From Mucilaginibacter sp. (GTDB lineage Bacteria > Bacteroidota > Bacteroidia > Sphingobacteriales > Sphingobacteriaceae), in assembly GCA_014376655.1 (NCBI GenBank), contig JACMRC010000108.1, positions 1 through 14,756 of the forward strand: a stretch of DNA of 14,756 nt, written 5' to 3'. Position numbers and translations under genes: made by a program. Below, piece after piece: positions 1 through 6,806 of this stretch. Every line of letters begins with the position of its first letter. Position 1 is the stretch's first letter. Below the pieces are notes generated by a model. It was not told the origin of the DNA. It did not search any database and saw only the letters and a list, made by a program, of their open reading frames with translations.

Positions 1-1
1 G

Positions 2-697
2 GAAAAACGTTATCCGGAAATGTGGCAGAATGATGAGGACGAAGGCGGTAAGAACCTGTATGAATCTGATTTTATTGCCGACCAAATCAGTCGCGTTTAC
101 CGTAAGGACATTAAACATTCGTACCATAAAATATTAAATATTGATGAGGGACGCGCGCTAAATGATTCTGTAAACAACCTGTTGAAGAACGACCTAAACG
201 TGGTAGTGTATAACTTTGTGGATATGCTATCGCATGCTCGTACAGATATGCAAATGATACGCGAGCTGGCAAGCGATGACGCAGCTTATCGTTCATTAAC
301 GCTATCATGGTTTGAGCATTCGCCTTTGTTTGACTTGCTTAAATTTTTGGCTCAAAAACAAGTGCGCGTAGTAATTACTACCGATCACGGTACAATTCGT
401 GTTAAAAAACCAAGCAAAATCATCGGCGACCGTAACACCAACACCAACTTACGGTACAAACAAGGCCGTAACTTAAACTTTAACCCTAAGGATGTATTCC
501 ATGTGCGTAACCCGCACGATGCTATGCTGCCGCGCTTGCATGTAAGCTCAAGCTTTGTATTTGCCAAAGAGGATACCTACTTTGTTTACCCTAATAACTA
601 CAATCACTTTGTTAATTTTTATAATGAGACGTTCCAGCACGGCGGGATCTCTTTAGAAGAAATAATTATTCCGATTGTAACTTATGGGCCTAAATAA
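2..697 (+). CDS. porX: PorX-type response regulator, C-terminal PglZ domain (5' end outside window)
   Basis: This is the 3' part (231 codons) of a gene that begins before the window; the frame is open from base 2, so the ATG at 20 is internal. The visible protein matches the C-terminal PglZ (alkaline-phosphatase-fold) domain of PorX: a VVYNFVDMLSHARTD stretch, the metal-ligand motif TTDHG about 110 residues before the end, and a closing FQHGGISLEEIIIP segment. PorX has an N-terminal CheY-like receiver, not present here. From knowledge of the family, PorX acts with the sensor kinase PorY and an ECF sigma factor to control type IX secretion genes in the cytoplasm, and its PglZ domain is a zinc-dependent phosphodiesterase acting on small oligonucleotides. 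A palindrome follows the stop codon and may end the transcript. A stand-alone PglZ protein is not excluded, but the sequence style favours PorX. Confidence 0.88.
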   Translation, partial: EKRYPEMWQNDEDEGGKNLYESDFIADQISRVYRKDIKHSYHKILNIDEGRALNDSVNNLLKNDLNVVVYNFVDMLSHARTDMQMIRELASDDAAYRSLTLSWFEHSPLFDLLKFLAQKQVRVVITTDHGTIRVKKPSKIIGDRNTNTNLRYKQGRNLNFNPKDVFHVRNPHDAMLPRLHVSSSFVFAKEDTYFVYPNNYNHFVNFYNETFQHGGISLEEIIIPIVTYGPK

Positions 698-707
698 TAG
701 ATTAAAA

Positions 708-740
708 AGACTTACGAAATTTTAAAAACTTCGTAAGTCT
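708..740. repeat. 33-bp palindrome, copy 1 (possible porX terminator)
   Basis: A perfect 11-bp inverted repeat: arm AGACTTACGAA at 708-718, an AT-rich 11-nt centre, and the complementary arm at 730-740. It begins 10 bases after the porX stop. A T-rich stretch follows 8-14 bases later, so it could act as a terminator. The same 33-mer, with three substitutions, occurs at 7699-7731, which marks it as a dispersed element and not a private terminator. Confidence 0.85.
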
Positions 741-754
741 GATAACTCTTTTTG

Positions 755-762
755 TATTTTTG
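755..762 (+). promoter_or_regulatory. Putative -7 promoter element TATTTTTG
   Basis: TATTTTTG fits the Bacteroidota -7 consensus TAnnTTTG exactly. No clear -33 TTG lies at the usual spacing. It is only 3 bases before the ATG at 766, so a transcript started about 7 bases downstream would lack that start codon. If the element works it may serve tsaE instead. A chance match is possible in this AT-rich stretch. Confidence 0.35.
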
Positions 763-765
763 AGG

Positions 766-903
766 ATGGAGCCTTTAGAAAACGACGATTTTATTGTTCC
801 CATCGAACATCAGGAATTAGTTCTTGCCAGAATAGAGGAGATAAGATTGCATCCTGAAAAGCTGTTAGATTGGGATGAAGTATCGAAAGACTTAGATTCG
901 TAA
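766..903 (+). CDS. 45-codon ORF resembling the C-terminal end of an addiction-module antitoxin
   Basis: The reading frame runs from ATG at 766 to TAA at 903 and ends 5 bases before tsaE. It encodes a very acidic peptide beginning MEPLENDDFIVPIEHQ and closing with HPEKLLDWDEVSKDLDS. A 'NPE..LDWDEV' ending is typical of Bacteroidota addiction-module component proteins that pair with RelE/ParE-type toxins; this comparison is from memory and not from a search. Full-length members are about 70-80 residues, so this looks like the C-terminal half only, and no toxin gene follows. The frame is also open upstream of the ATG through the palindrome to a stop at 703-705, which could be the junction where the 5' part was lost. 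It may be a remnant or a short expressed peptide. Confidence 0.45.
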   Translation: MEPLENDDFIVPIEHQELVLARIEEIRLHPEKLLDWDEVSKDLDS

Positions 904-908
904 TATAT

Positions 909-1331
909 ATGTCAATTGTACTCACCGCCGCCACCCTTTCAGACCTCACCGCTGCTGCATCGCAATTAATAGCCTTTGCAGGCCCCGAAAAAATATTCCT
1001 TTTTCATGGCGATATGGGCGCGGGCAAAACCACGTTTATTAAATCGCTTTGCGAGGCATTGGGCGTTAAAGAAGCAGTTACCAGCCCAACGTTTGCTATT
1101 GTAAACGAATATCGTGGGGCAAACGTTAAAATTTACCACTTCGATTTTTATCGTCTTAAAACCCAAACCGAGGCGTTGGATATGGGTGCCGAAGAGTATT
1201 TTTACTCTGGCAATTACTGTTTTATTGAGTGGCCGGAAAAAATCCCCGATATGCTGCCGCTGCATTATATCAACGTAAGCCTAAAGGTTTTAACAGACGA
1301 TAGCCGCGAAATAACAGTTGAAAAATTTTAA
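909..1331 (+). CDS. tsaE: tRNA threonylcarbamoyladenosine biosynthesis ATPase TsaE
   Basis: A 140-residue cytoplasmic P-loop ATPase of normal family length. TsaE works with TsaB and TsaD to transfer the threonylcarbamoyl group onto A37 of ANN-decoding tRNAs (t6A), where its ATP hydrolysis is thought to reset the complex. Visible motifs: Walker A GDMGAGKT at residues 34-41, the family signature SPTFAIVNEY at 59-68, HFDFYR at 77-82 and FIEWPEK at 105-111, all in the expected order. The start at 909 is 5 bases after the preceding small ORF, suggesting a shared transcript. tsaB and tsaD are not in the window. Confidence 0.96.
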   Translation: MSIVLTAATLSDLTAAASQLIAFAGPEKIFLFHGDMGAGKTTFIKSLCEALGVKEAVTSPTFAIVNEYRGANVKIYHFDFYRLKTQTEALDMGAEEYFYSGNYCFIEWPEKIPDMLPLHYINVSLKVLTDDSREITVEKF

Positions 1332-1350
1332 TCTATTTTTCTTATCTTCA
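1318..1350 (+). promoter_or_regulatory. Possible ald promoter (TTG ... TATCTTCA)
   Basis: TTG at 1318-1320 (inside the tsaE end) is followed after 22 bases by TATCTTCA at 1343-1350, a near match to TAnnTTTG. It lies 19 bases before the ald start codon. The spacing is slightly long and the -7 imperfect, so this is tentative. Confidence 0.3.
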
Positions 1351-1369
1351 TAGTCCATAAAAAACAACT

Positions 1370-2596
1370 ATGAGTTCAGGGAAATACAGCGGGTTTTCGG
1401 ACATTGCAAAGCAGGCAATGATGCAGCCCCAGGAGTCGATGCTTGAGGTTAAGAACAAGAAAAATCAACTTTACATTGGTATCCCCAAGGAGGTTTCCTT
1501 CCAGGAAAACCGTATCCCCCTCACCCCTTTATCCGTAGCTTTATTGGTTAATAACGGCCACCAGGTAATGTTGGAAAGCAACGCAGGCAAAGCCGCCAAA
1601 TTTTTAGATAAGGACTATGCCGAACAAGGTGCTCAAATTGTATTTGACACTAAAAAAGTTTACGAAGCCGATATCATCATAAAAATTGCGCCACCTACTT
1701 TAGAGGAGATTGCGATGATGAAGCCCGGGCAATTATTAATATCAGCTCTGCAGGTTTCAACCTTAAAACCGGAGTGCCTGCATGCTTTATTAAATAAAAA
1801 AATAACCGCTCTTTGTTTTGAGCATCTGCGCGACGAAGGCAATTCATTATCTGTAGTACGCGCAATGAGCGAAATAGTAGGTGCCACATCCATACTAATA
1901 GCTGCTGAATATCTGAGCAATGTTTTTGATGGCAAAGGCTTAATGCTGGGCGGCATAACCGGCGTACCACCTACCGAAATTGTAATATTAGGTGCGGGCA
2001 CTGTAGGCGAATATGCCGCACGTACCGCCATATCATTAGGTGCCGAGGTAAAGGTTTTCGACCCTTCAATTTATAAGCTACGCCGTTTGCAAAATAATAT
2101 TGGCGCACGGGTATTTACATCGGTAGTGCAACCCATTGTGTTAGAAAAAGCAATAACTACCTGCGATGTTGCCATAGGCGCTATGCGTGCCGAAGATGGC
2201 CGCAGCCCCTGCATAGTATCAGAAAGCACCGTAAGCAAAATGAAACCTAACTCGGTAATTATTGATGTGAGTATTGACCAGGGCGGCTGCTTTGAAACAT
2301 CAGAAATTACTAACCATACCCACCCTACTTTCCGCAAGTATGATGTGATACATTATTGCGTACCTAACATAGCATCGCGTGTAGCACGTACCGCTACTTA
2401 TGCGCTGACCAATATTTTTGCACCTATACTGTTAGAGATTGGCGAACACGGGGGTATAAAGAATGTTATCTGGCAAAAATCGGGCATCCGCGAAGCGGTA
2501 TATATTTACCAGGGGCATTTAACCAACAAGCACCTGGCCGAGCGTTTTCAGTTACCAAGTAAGGATCTTGACTTATTGATTGTATCGCACCACTAA
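1370..2596 (+). CDS. ald: Alanine dehydrogenase, divergent Bacteroidota type
   Basis: A 408-residue cytoplasmic protein of the alanine dehydrogenase/PNT family, which interconverts L-alanine and pyruvate plus ammonia with NAD(H). Landmarks: GIPKEVSFQENRIPLTP at 37-53 (R48 aligns with substrate-binding R15 of the Mycobacterium enzyme), K105 (equivalent of K75), the Rossmann loop ILGAGTVG at 206-213, and IDVSIDQGGCFETS at 298-311 (D303, equivalent of D270). The usual catalytic histidine (H96, in a YLHLA context) is replaced by Q128 in ISALQVS. There is an N-terminal extension of about 33 residues and a longer tail than in typical enzymes of about 370 residues. The assignment to the family is firm; the actual reaction is less certain because of the His-to-Gln change. 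It follows tsaE with 38 bases between and has a possible promoter of its own. Confidence 0.85.
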   Translation: MSSGKYSGFSDIAKQAMMQPQESMLEVKNKKNQLYIGIPKEVSFQENRIPLTPLSVALLVNNGHQVMLESNAGKAAKFLDKDYAEQGAQIVFDTKKVYEADIIIKIAPPTLEEIAMMKPGQLLISALQVSTLKPECLHALLNKKITALCFEHLRDEGNSLSVVRAMSEIVGATSILIAAEYLSNVFDGKGLMLGGITGVPPTEIVILGAGTVGEYAARTAISLGAEVKVFDPSIYKLRRLQNNIGARVFTSVVQPIVLEKAITTCDVAIGAMRAEDGRSPCIVSESTVSKMKPNSVIIDVSIDQGGCFETSEITNHTHPTFRKYDVIHYCVPNIASRVARTATYALTNIFAPILLEIGEHGGIKNVIWQKSGIREAVYIYQGHLTNKHLAERFQLPSKDLDLLIVSHH

Positions 2597-2602
2597 AACC
2601 CT

Positions 2603-2632
2603 CTTGATTCTTGAATCTTAATTCTTGATTCT
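2603..2632. repeat. Degenerate TTGATTCT short-period repeat
   Basis: The 39-bp spacer between the converging ald and phosphatase-like genes is almost entirely a degenerate repetition of CTTGATT/CTTGAATC units. GATTC and GAATC words are interleaved and could form only weak hairpins. No T-run terminator is seen. Confidence 0.5.
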
Positions 2633-2635
2633 CCA

Positions 2636-3247
2636 CTAATGGCTGTTTATCGGCGGCACAAATGATGGGTAAAATTTCTGGATGATGTACTGTTGTGGTA
2701 TTTCGGTAATGTGATGTTTTTTACCATAGTTGCTTACAAAAACTTCCCGGCTGTCGTTTTCATTTATGGTGACAGTAAATAACAGGTCATAATCATCTTC
2801 GGTCAATTCGGTAAAAGGCGGCGTAACACCTAACTCGCTTATAATGGGCATAATATCTTTATACTGTGCTACTATCAATACATTAGTGCCCTGGAAATTG
2901 CGGGTTATCTTTTTTATAAACGCGCTAACACTATCTGTATAAATCCTTGCCAATATTTTGGCTTTTGCCGATAGCGGCGCTACCGTTTGCTCGCCCGCCT
3001 TACCTGCCGGTATGTATATTGTTTGTATTTTTTCGCGTTTTAAAACCTTTAGTAACGCCTCGGCCCTGTCATGTCCCTCATTTGATAAACCCGGCGAAAT
3101 GTTGTTGGCAGCCAAAACAGCTTCGCTTTGCTCGGCATCCCTTACAATAAATATATTGGTTTTTTGTGCAAAGGCATTAAAATTGCTAAGTAGTAATGCA
3201 ATTAATATTACTTTAAAAAAACCGCTAAAAGCATTTATATGTTTCAT
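2636..3247 (-). CDS. Exported histidine-phosphatase-fold protein lacking catalytic residues
   Basis: A 203-residue protein with an N-terminal signal peptide (hydrophobic stretch about residues 10-26, likely cut after NAFAQ at 28), so probably periplasmic. The mature part follows the histidine phosphatase superfamily plan: NIFIVRDAEQ at 31-40 where active members have a RHG/RHAE motif, LSNEGHDRAEALLKVL at 54-69, IYIPAGKAGEQTVAPL at 77-92 where active members have SPLxRARQTA, and VLIVAQYKDI at 123-132 where active members have GH. Thus the phospho-accepting histidine is D37, the second histidine position is Q128/Y129, and the second arginine is missing. The frame is intact, so it looks like a maintained pseudoenzyme, not a broken gene. 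It diverges from the YihY-like gene across 49 bases and carries a TATATTTG element upstream. Its ligand is unknown. Confidence 0.8.
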   Translation of the reverse strand: MKHINAFSGFFKVILIALLLSNFNAFAQKTNIFIVRDAEQSEAVLAANNISPGLSNEGHDRAEALLKVLKREKIQTIYIPAGKAGEQTVAPLSAKAKILARIYTDSVSAFIKKITRNFQGTNVLIVAQYKDIMPIISELGVTPPFTELTEDDYDLLFTVTINENDSREVFVSNYGKKHHITEIPQQYIIQKFYPSFVPPINSH

Positions 3248-3281
3248 AGCAATATGCGTGGGCTATTTAAACCGTACATTA

Positions 3282-3289
3282 CAAATATA
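3282..3289 (-). promoter_or_regulatory. -7 promoter element TATATTTG for the phosphatase-like gene
   Basis: On the minus strand the bases read TATATTTG, an exact TAnnTTTG match, 34 bases before the start codon at 3247, giving a predicted leader of roughly 28 nt. It lies in the 49-bp divergent spacer. No -33 TTG is evident at the expected distance, which would fall inside the neighbouring coding region. Confidence 0.5.
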
Positions 3290-3296
3290 TTTATTT

Positions 3297-4280
3297 ATGA
3301 TAAGAATTTTCAGGAAAGGCTACCTTAAAAAGATCTGGAAAATTTTGGCAGCTACCTTTACCGGTTTTATTGATGACAATGGCTTAAAATTAAGTGCCTC
3401 GTTAGCGTACTATACTGTTTTTTCGCTTGCGCCGCTGTTAATTTTGGTAATATCGTTAGCTGGTCTTTTTTTCGGGAATGATGCGGCTACTAACCGTGTA
3501 TATCCACAAATTGCCCAGTACGTTGGTAAATCGTCGGCTTTACAGATACAGGAAATGTTAAAGAGCCTGGCCTTTTCGGGCAAAACAGGTATGGCTGTTA
3601 TTATCGGTGTTGTCACTTTATTAATAGGCGCAAGCAGCATATTTGTTGAGATACAGGATTCGATCAATATTATTTGGCGGGTAAAAGCTAAACCAAAAAA
3701 GGGGTGGCTTAAATTAATTCAAAACCGGTTTCTATCATTCTCGCTAATAATAAGCTTGGGGTTTTTATTAATGGTGTCGTTACTAATTAATTTTTTAATG
3801 GACGCTTTAAGTAAAAAACTGGTTCATTTTTTACCATACGTTACAAATCTTTTGTTAAAAGGCATAAATCTTGGCATCACGCTGGTTGTAATCTCTACTT
3901 TGTTTGCTATCATATTTAAGGTACTGCCTGATGTTAAAATAAGGTGGAGAGATGTGCGCATAGGTGCGGTGTTTACCGCGCTTTTATTTATGCTTGGGCA
4001 ATATCTAATAAGCTTATACCTTCAATATGCGGCTCAAACATCTGCCTATGGCGCTGCAGGGTCCATTATCCTACTTTTACTTTGGATTTATTATACCGCA
4101 GCAATATTGTATATCGGGGCAGAGTTTACAGAAGTATATGCCGAAGCTATAGGCTGTAAAATAGAGCCGGCAGAATACGCGGTATCTGTAATACAAACCG
4201 AAGTTGAACATGTTGTAAAAATTCTGCCCCCGCAAAACCCTGATATTAAAGGGGAGCTTGAAACGCCTGAGAAAACTTAA
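3297..4280 (+). CDS. YihY/BrkB-family inner membrane protein
   Basis: A 327-residue multi-pass inner membrane protein. The signature ASLAYYTVFSLAPLLI lies in the first membrane segment (about 35-58); further segments lie near 97-115, 145-168, 188-208, 222-245 and 255-280, the last containing the family's TSAYGAAGSIILLLLWIYY...GAEFT block. A hydrophilic tail of about 45 residues follows. The family (once called ribonuclease BN by mistake) has no settled biochemical function; transport has been suggested. The ATG at 3297 is chosen because it directly precedes the conserved MIRIFRKGYLKK start. The frame is open upstream to 2958, but that stretch is antisense to the exported phosphatase-like gene and has no conserved residues. 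Confidence 0.9.
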   Translation: MIRIFRKGYLKKIWKILAATFTGFIDDNGLKLSASLAYYTVFSLAPLLILVISLAGLFFGNDAATNRVYPQIAQYVGKSSALQIQEMLKSLAFSGKTGMAVIIGVVTLLIGASSIFVEIQDSINIIWRVKAKPKKGWLKLIQNRFLSFSLIISLGFLLMVSLLINFLMDALSKKLVHFLPYVTNLLLKGINLGITLVVISTLFAIIFKVLPDVKIRWRDVRIGAVFTALLFMLGQYLISLYLQYAAQTSAYGAAGSIILLLLWIYYTAAILYIGAEFTEVYAEAIGCKIEPAEYAVSVIQTEVEHVVKILPPQNPDIKGELETPEKT

Positions 4281-4344
4281 ATAGTTAGTTTTCACTTACT
4301 TTAAGGATTAATAATTTGTAAATTTACTATCCAAATTATTAGCC

Positions 4345-5565
4345 GTGTGCAGGTCCTTCTTTTTTTACAGGTTTGTTATATCAGCTTTGCTATGCTTTTG
4401 CATTGTGACTGCTCATGCGCAATATTTTGACCTGGCGAAAGGCAAACGCAAAACACTGCCATTTAAGCTAATTCGCAACCTGGTTGTTATACAGTTAAAA
4501 ATAAATAACAAGGGCCCATTTAACTTTATTTTAGATACCGGCGTTGGCTTTGTCCTAATAACCGATCCATCGTTAACCGACACGCTTAAATTGGCTAATA
4601 ACCGCACCATTAAGATGTCGGGGTTTGGCGAGGGTGAAGATTTTGAGGCTTATATAACCAAACCTTTAGCTATTGAAATCCCTGGGTTGATATGTCATAA
4701 CATATCTGCGGCTATACTAAAAAAAGATCATTTTAACCTTTCTACTTACACCGGCACCCCAATACATGGGCTAATAGGGTATGAATTTTTTTCGCGCCTT
4801 GCGGTTAAAATAAGTTTTTCTGATAGCACCATTACCGTTGCGCGCCCCAAATATATGCGCATGTACAAAAATGCTACCCATATCCCCTTAAGTATTGAAG
4901 ACAGGAAGCCATACTTAACAGCAAAAGTAGTGTTTGCCAATGGTACCGAAAAAGAAAGCAAGCTGGTAGTAGACCTTGGTGCAGGGCATTTTGTATCGAT
5001 GGAGAATGTTGCTAACACAACACTGCTTCAAAACAAATTGGTAAGAGCAAATTTAGGCATAGGCATAAAAGGCCAAATAATGGGCTCGGTAAGCCGCATA
5101 AAAGAAATAACCCTTGGTAAATACAAAATGCAAAATATTATCAGCGCATTCCCCGATGATGATATGCATTCGCTAAACATACCACGCGATGGAAACCTGG
5201 GCATGGGGCTGCTAAGAAAATTTGATATCATATTTGATTACCCCGATAGTGTGATGTACCTGCATCCGGCAAGTAATTTTAAAGCACCCAGCGAACATGA
5301 TATGAGTGGCCTGGCCTATTACGCATCAGGCGAAAACTATAGCCATATAATTATTTATAACGTCGAACCAGAATCCGCAGGGGACGATATAGGCCTGGAA
5401 AAAGACGACGAAATAGTATCAATAAACTTTAGGCCGGTTGATGAAATGTCGCTACAGCAAATAGACGACATCTTTAAATCAAAAGATAAACGCGTATTAG
5501 TATTAATGATATACCGCGACAAAAAGTATCAAAGGGTTGTTATGACTCTGAAACGAAGGGTATAG
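4345..5565 (+). CDS. Secreted retropepsin-like aspartyl protease with C-terminal PDZ domain
   Basis: A 406-residue exported protein read from a GTG start; the signal peptide (hydrophobic about 6-22, cut after AHA at about 25) directly follows and no better in-frame start exists. The first aspartyl-protease motif is FILDTGVGFV (D64-T65-G66); a second, related domain has VVDLGAGHFVS (D210-L211-G212), where the usual Thr/Ser is Leu. Residues about 325-400 form a PDZ domain (YNVEPESAGDDIGLEKDDEIVSINF). Two-domain aspartyl protease plus PDZ proteins are common and poorly characterised in Bacteroidota; they probably act in the periplasm or at the surface on peptides or misfolded proteins. It starts 64 bases after the YihY-like gene. 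Activity of the second site is uncertain because of the Leu substitution. Confidence 0.85.
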   Translation: MCRSFFFYRFVISALLCFCIVTAHAQYFDLAKGKRKTLPFKLIRNLVVIQLKINNKGPFNFILDTGVGFVLITDPSLTDTLKLANNRTIKMSGFGEGEDFEAYITKPLAIEIPGLICHNISAAILKKDHFNLSTYTGTPIHGLIGYEFFSRLAVKISFSDSTITVARPKYMRMYKNATHIPLSIEDRKPYLTAKVVFANGTEKESKLVVDLGAGHFVSMENVANTTLLQNKLVRANLGIGIKGQIMGSVSRIKEITLGKYKMQNIISAFPDDDMHSLNIPRDGNLGMGLLRKFDIIFDYPDSVMYLHPASNFKAPSEHDMSGLAYYASGENYSHIIIYNVEPESAGDDIGLEKDDEIVSINFRPVDEMSLQQIDDIFKSKDKRVLVLMIYRDKKYQRVVMTLKRRV

Positions 5566-5574
5566 AAAAGTTGT

Positions 5575-5844
5575 TTATTTAAGCTGGCTTATGTTTTCAA
5601 AAAAAGCAGTCTGCAGGTCAAGCAAAGAACGTACACTCACTTTTTCGCCATACATATCAAAACATAAAAACTTCGAATTTTTGGTATCGCCGTCTTTGTT
5701 TCTTTCAAAAAAATTAAAGGTTTCAAAAAAATAGTGGTTGGTTGTTACCTTATTTTTTTTGTTGGTTTGCGATGCGTTTAGCCTAAAACCAATACTATCT
5801 ATCCAATTATGCACTTTAGTGTGCAGGTTGCGTATATTATTCAT
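5575..5844 (-). CDS. Unrecognised 89-residue protein
   Basis: A small intact frame starting at ATG (5844 on the minus strand). The protein is basic at its N-terminal half, with an aromatic-rich centre (NHYFFETFNFFERNKDGD) and no signal peptide or membrane segment. I do not recognise a family. It converges on the aspartyl protease gene with only 9 bases between stops, leaving no room for separate terminators. A minus-strand TATATTTT near 5874-5881 is a weak candidate -7 element. Composition and a clean start suggest a real gene, but an unselected open frame cannot be excluded. Confidence 0.5.
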   Translation of the reverse strand: MNNIRNLHTKVHNWIDSIGFRLNASQTNKKNKVTTNHYFFETFNFFERNKDGDTKNSKFLCFDMYGEKVSVRSLLDLQTAFFENISQLK

Positions 5845-5944
5845 AGGTTAATGTTTAGTAGTTTAACGAAAAAGAAAAATATATGTTTTAACTAAATAAC
5901 CTCATTTATAAACAGATGTTAACTATTACTAAAATCGCACGTGT

Positions 5945-5952
5945 TAATTTTG
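5945..5952 (+). promoter_or_regulatory. Putative -7 element TAATTTTG upstream of collagen-like lipoprotein
   Basis: TAATTTTG is an exact TAnnTTTG match in the 212-bp AT-rich divergent spacer. It would give a leader of about 98 nt before the ATG at 6057. No convincing -33 TTG is present at 19-22 bases upstream. The rest of the spacer holds nothing I can identify. Confidence 0.35.
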
Positions 5953-6056
5953 TATAATCAAAAGCAATTAATTTAGCTACCAGCACAATTATTGAAACTA
6001 AAATGGTTTATCTTGCGTATAAAAGCGACATATTTAGAATAACGGAAGATTGAATT

Positions 6057-6782
6057 ATGAGGATTAGATACATATTACCTTTTTTATTACTTGTTATAAT
6101 TAGCTTAAACGCTTGCAAAAGCTCCAGTGCGCCTGGTCCAACTGGGGCCACAGGTGCTACCGGAATAGCTGGAACCGCCGGTGCTACCGGCGCGGCAGGA
6201 GCTGCCGGTGCAGGTGGCCCGCAAGGCGTAGCCGGAGCCACAGGCGCGACAGGTGCCAATGGTACTAATGGAGCGGCAGGTACTATAGGTGCAACGGGTG
6301 CCATAGGGGCAACCGGAGCTACGGGCGCAACCGGAGCCGCAGGTGCTACTGGAACTAACGGAACCAATGGAGCAGACGGTGCTACAGGCGCAACCGGTGC
6401 CACAGGTGCTACTGGCGCATCAACAGCAGTAGCAAATTATTTGTTCACCAATAAAAGTGTGGTTTTAGTAGGTAACACACGCTTTTTAGTACCTGCAGTT
6501 ACCCAGGATATTGTTGATAAAGGGATAGTTTTAGTGTACTTTAGAAATACGGGCGCTACTACTTCATGGAACCCGTTGCCTTACAACGAATCTGGCAATA
6601 CGTTAAATTTATTTGCTTATGGTTTGGGCTACATTGATCTGAAAGCAAACTTCAACGCAAATGGCTTAGATATTAGGGTAGTTGTTATAGCGGGCACCTC
6701 GCTTACCACTTTAATGTTGCATAACCCCGGGCTTAACCTTAACAATTTCGACCAGGTTGCAAAAGCAACAGGTATCAATTAA
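6057..6782 (+). CDS. Collagen-like (Gly-X-Y) repeat lipoprotein
   Basis: A 241-residue lipoprotein. A signal peptide ends in the lipobox SLNAC with the lipidated cysteine at residue 20. Residues 27-122 are 32 uninterrupted Gly-X-Y triplets, mostly GAT, with GAA, GTN, GPT, GPQ and GAI variants and hardly any charge. A C-terminal globular domain of about 115 residues follows (WNPLPYNESG, GYIDLKANF and RVVVIAG segments), of a type attached to collagen-like stretches in other Bacteroidota proteins. Such proteins probably sit in the outer membrane as short triple-helical stalks, presumably trimeric; the low proline content argues for marginal helix stability. The residues after Cys20 (KSSSA) are not the acidic surface-export signal known from some Bacteroidota, so outer-face exposure is uncertain. 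It is flanked by a divergent orphan gene and a terminator. Confidence 0.88.
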   Translation: MRIRYILPFLLLVIISLNACKSSSAPGPTGATGATGIAGTAGATGAAGAAGAGGPQGVAGATGATGANGTNGAAGTIGATGAIGATGATGATGAAGATGTNGTNGADGATGATGATGATGASTAVANYLFTNKSVVLVGNTRFLVPAVTQDIVDKGIVLVYFRNTGATTSWNPLPYNESGNTLNLFAYGLGYIDLKANFNANGLDIRVVVIAGTSLTTLMLHNPGLNLNNFDQVAKATGIN

Positions 6783-6806
6783 AAAACTGATCTCAATATA
6801 AATACC

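Noticed and set aside
2958..3296. N-terminal extension of the YihY-like protein by 113 codons.
   Set aside because: It overlaps the phosphatase-like gene in antisense, has no membrane-protein family similarity, and the conserved N-terminus starts at 3297.
1..4300. A T9SS gene cluster built around porX.
   Set aside because: The neighbours are tRNA modification, alanine metabolism and unrelated membrane genes; the only other T9SS-linked gene, gldD, is about 10 kb away in an aroE operon.
6008..6403. A 131-codon minus-strand open frame rich in Ala-Pro-Val triplets.
   Set aside because: It is the antisense of the Gly-X-Y repeat; the repetitive GC-rich codons keep the opposite frame open. The plus-strand frame has a signal peptide, a lipobox and a recognisable C-terminal domain.
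6135..6425. The collagen-like DNA repeat as a separate satellite or CRISPR-like array.
   Set aside because: Period-3/9 repetition follows the Gly-X-Y codons and is explained by the protein.
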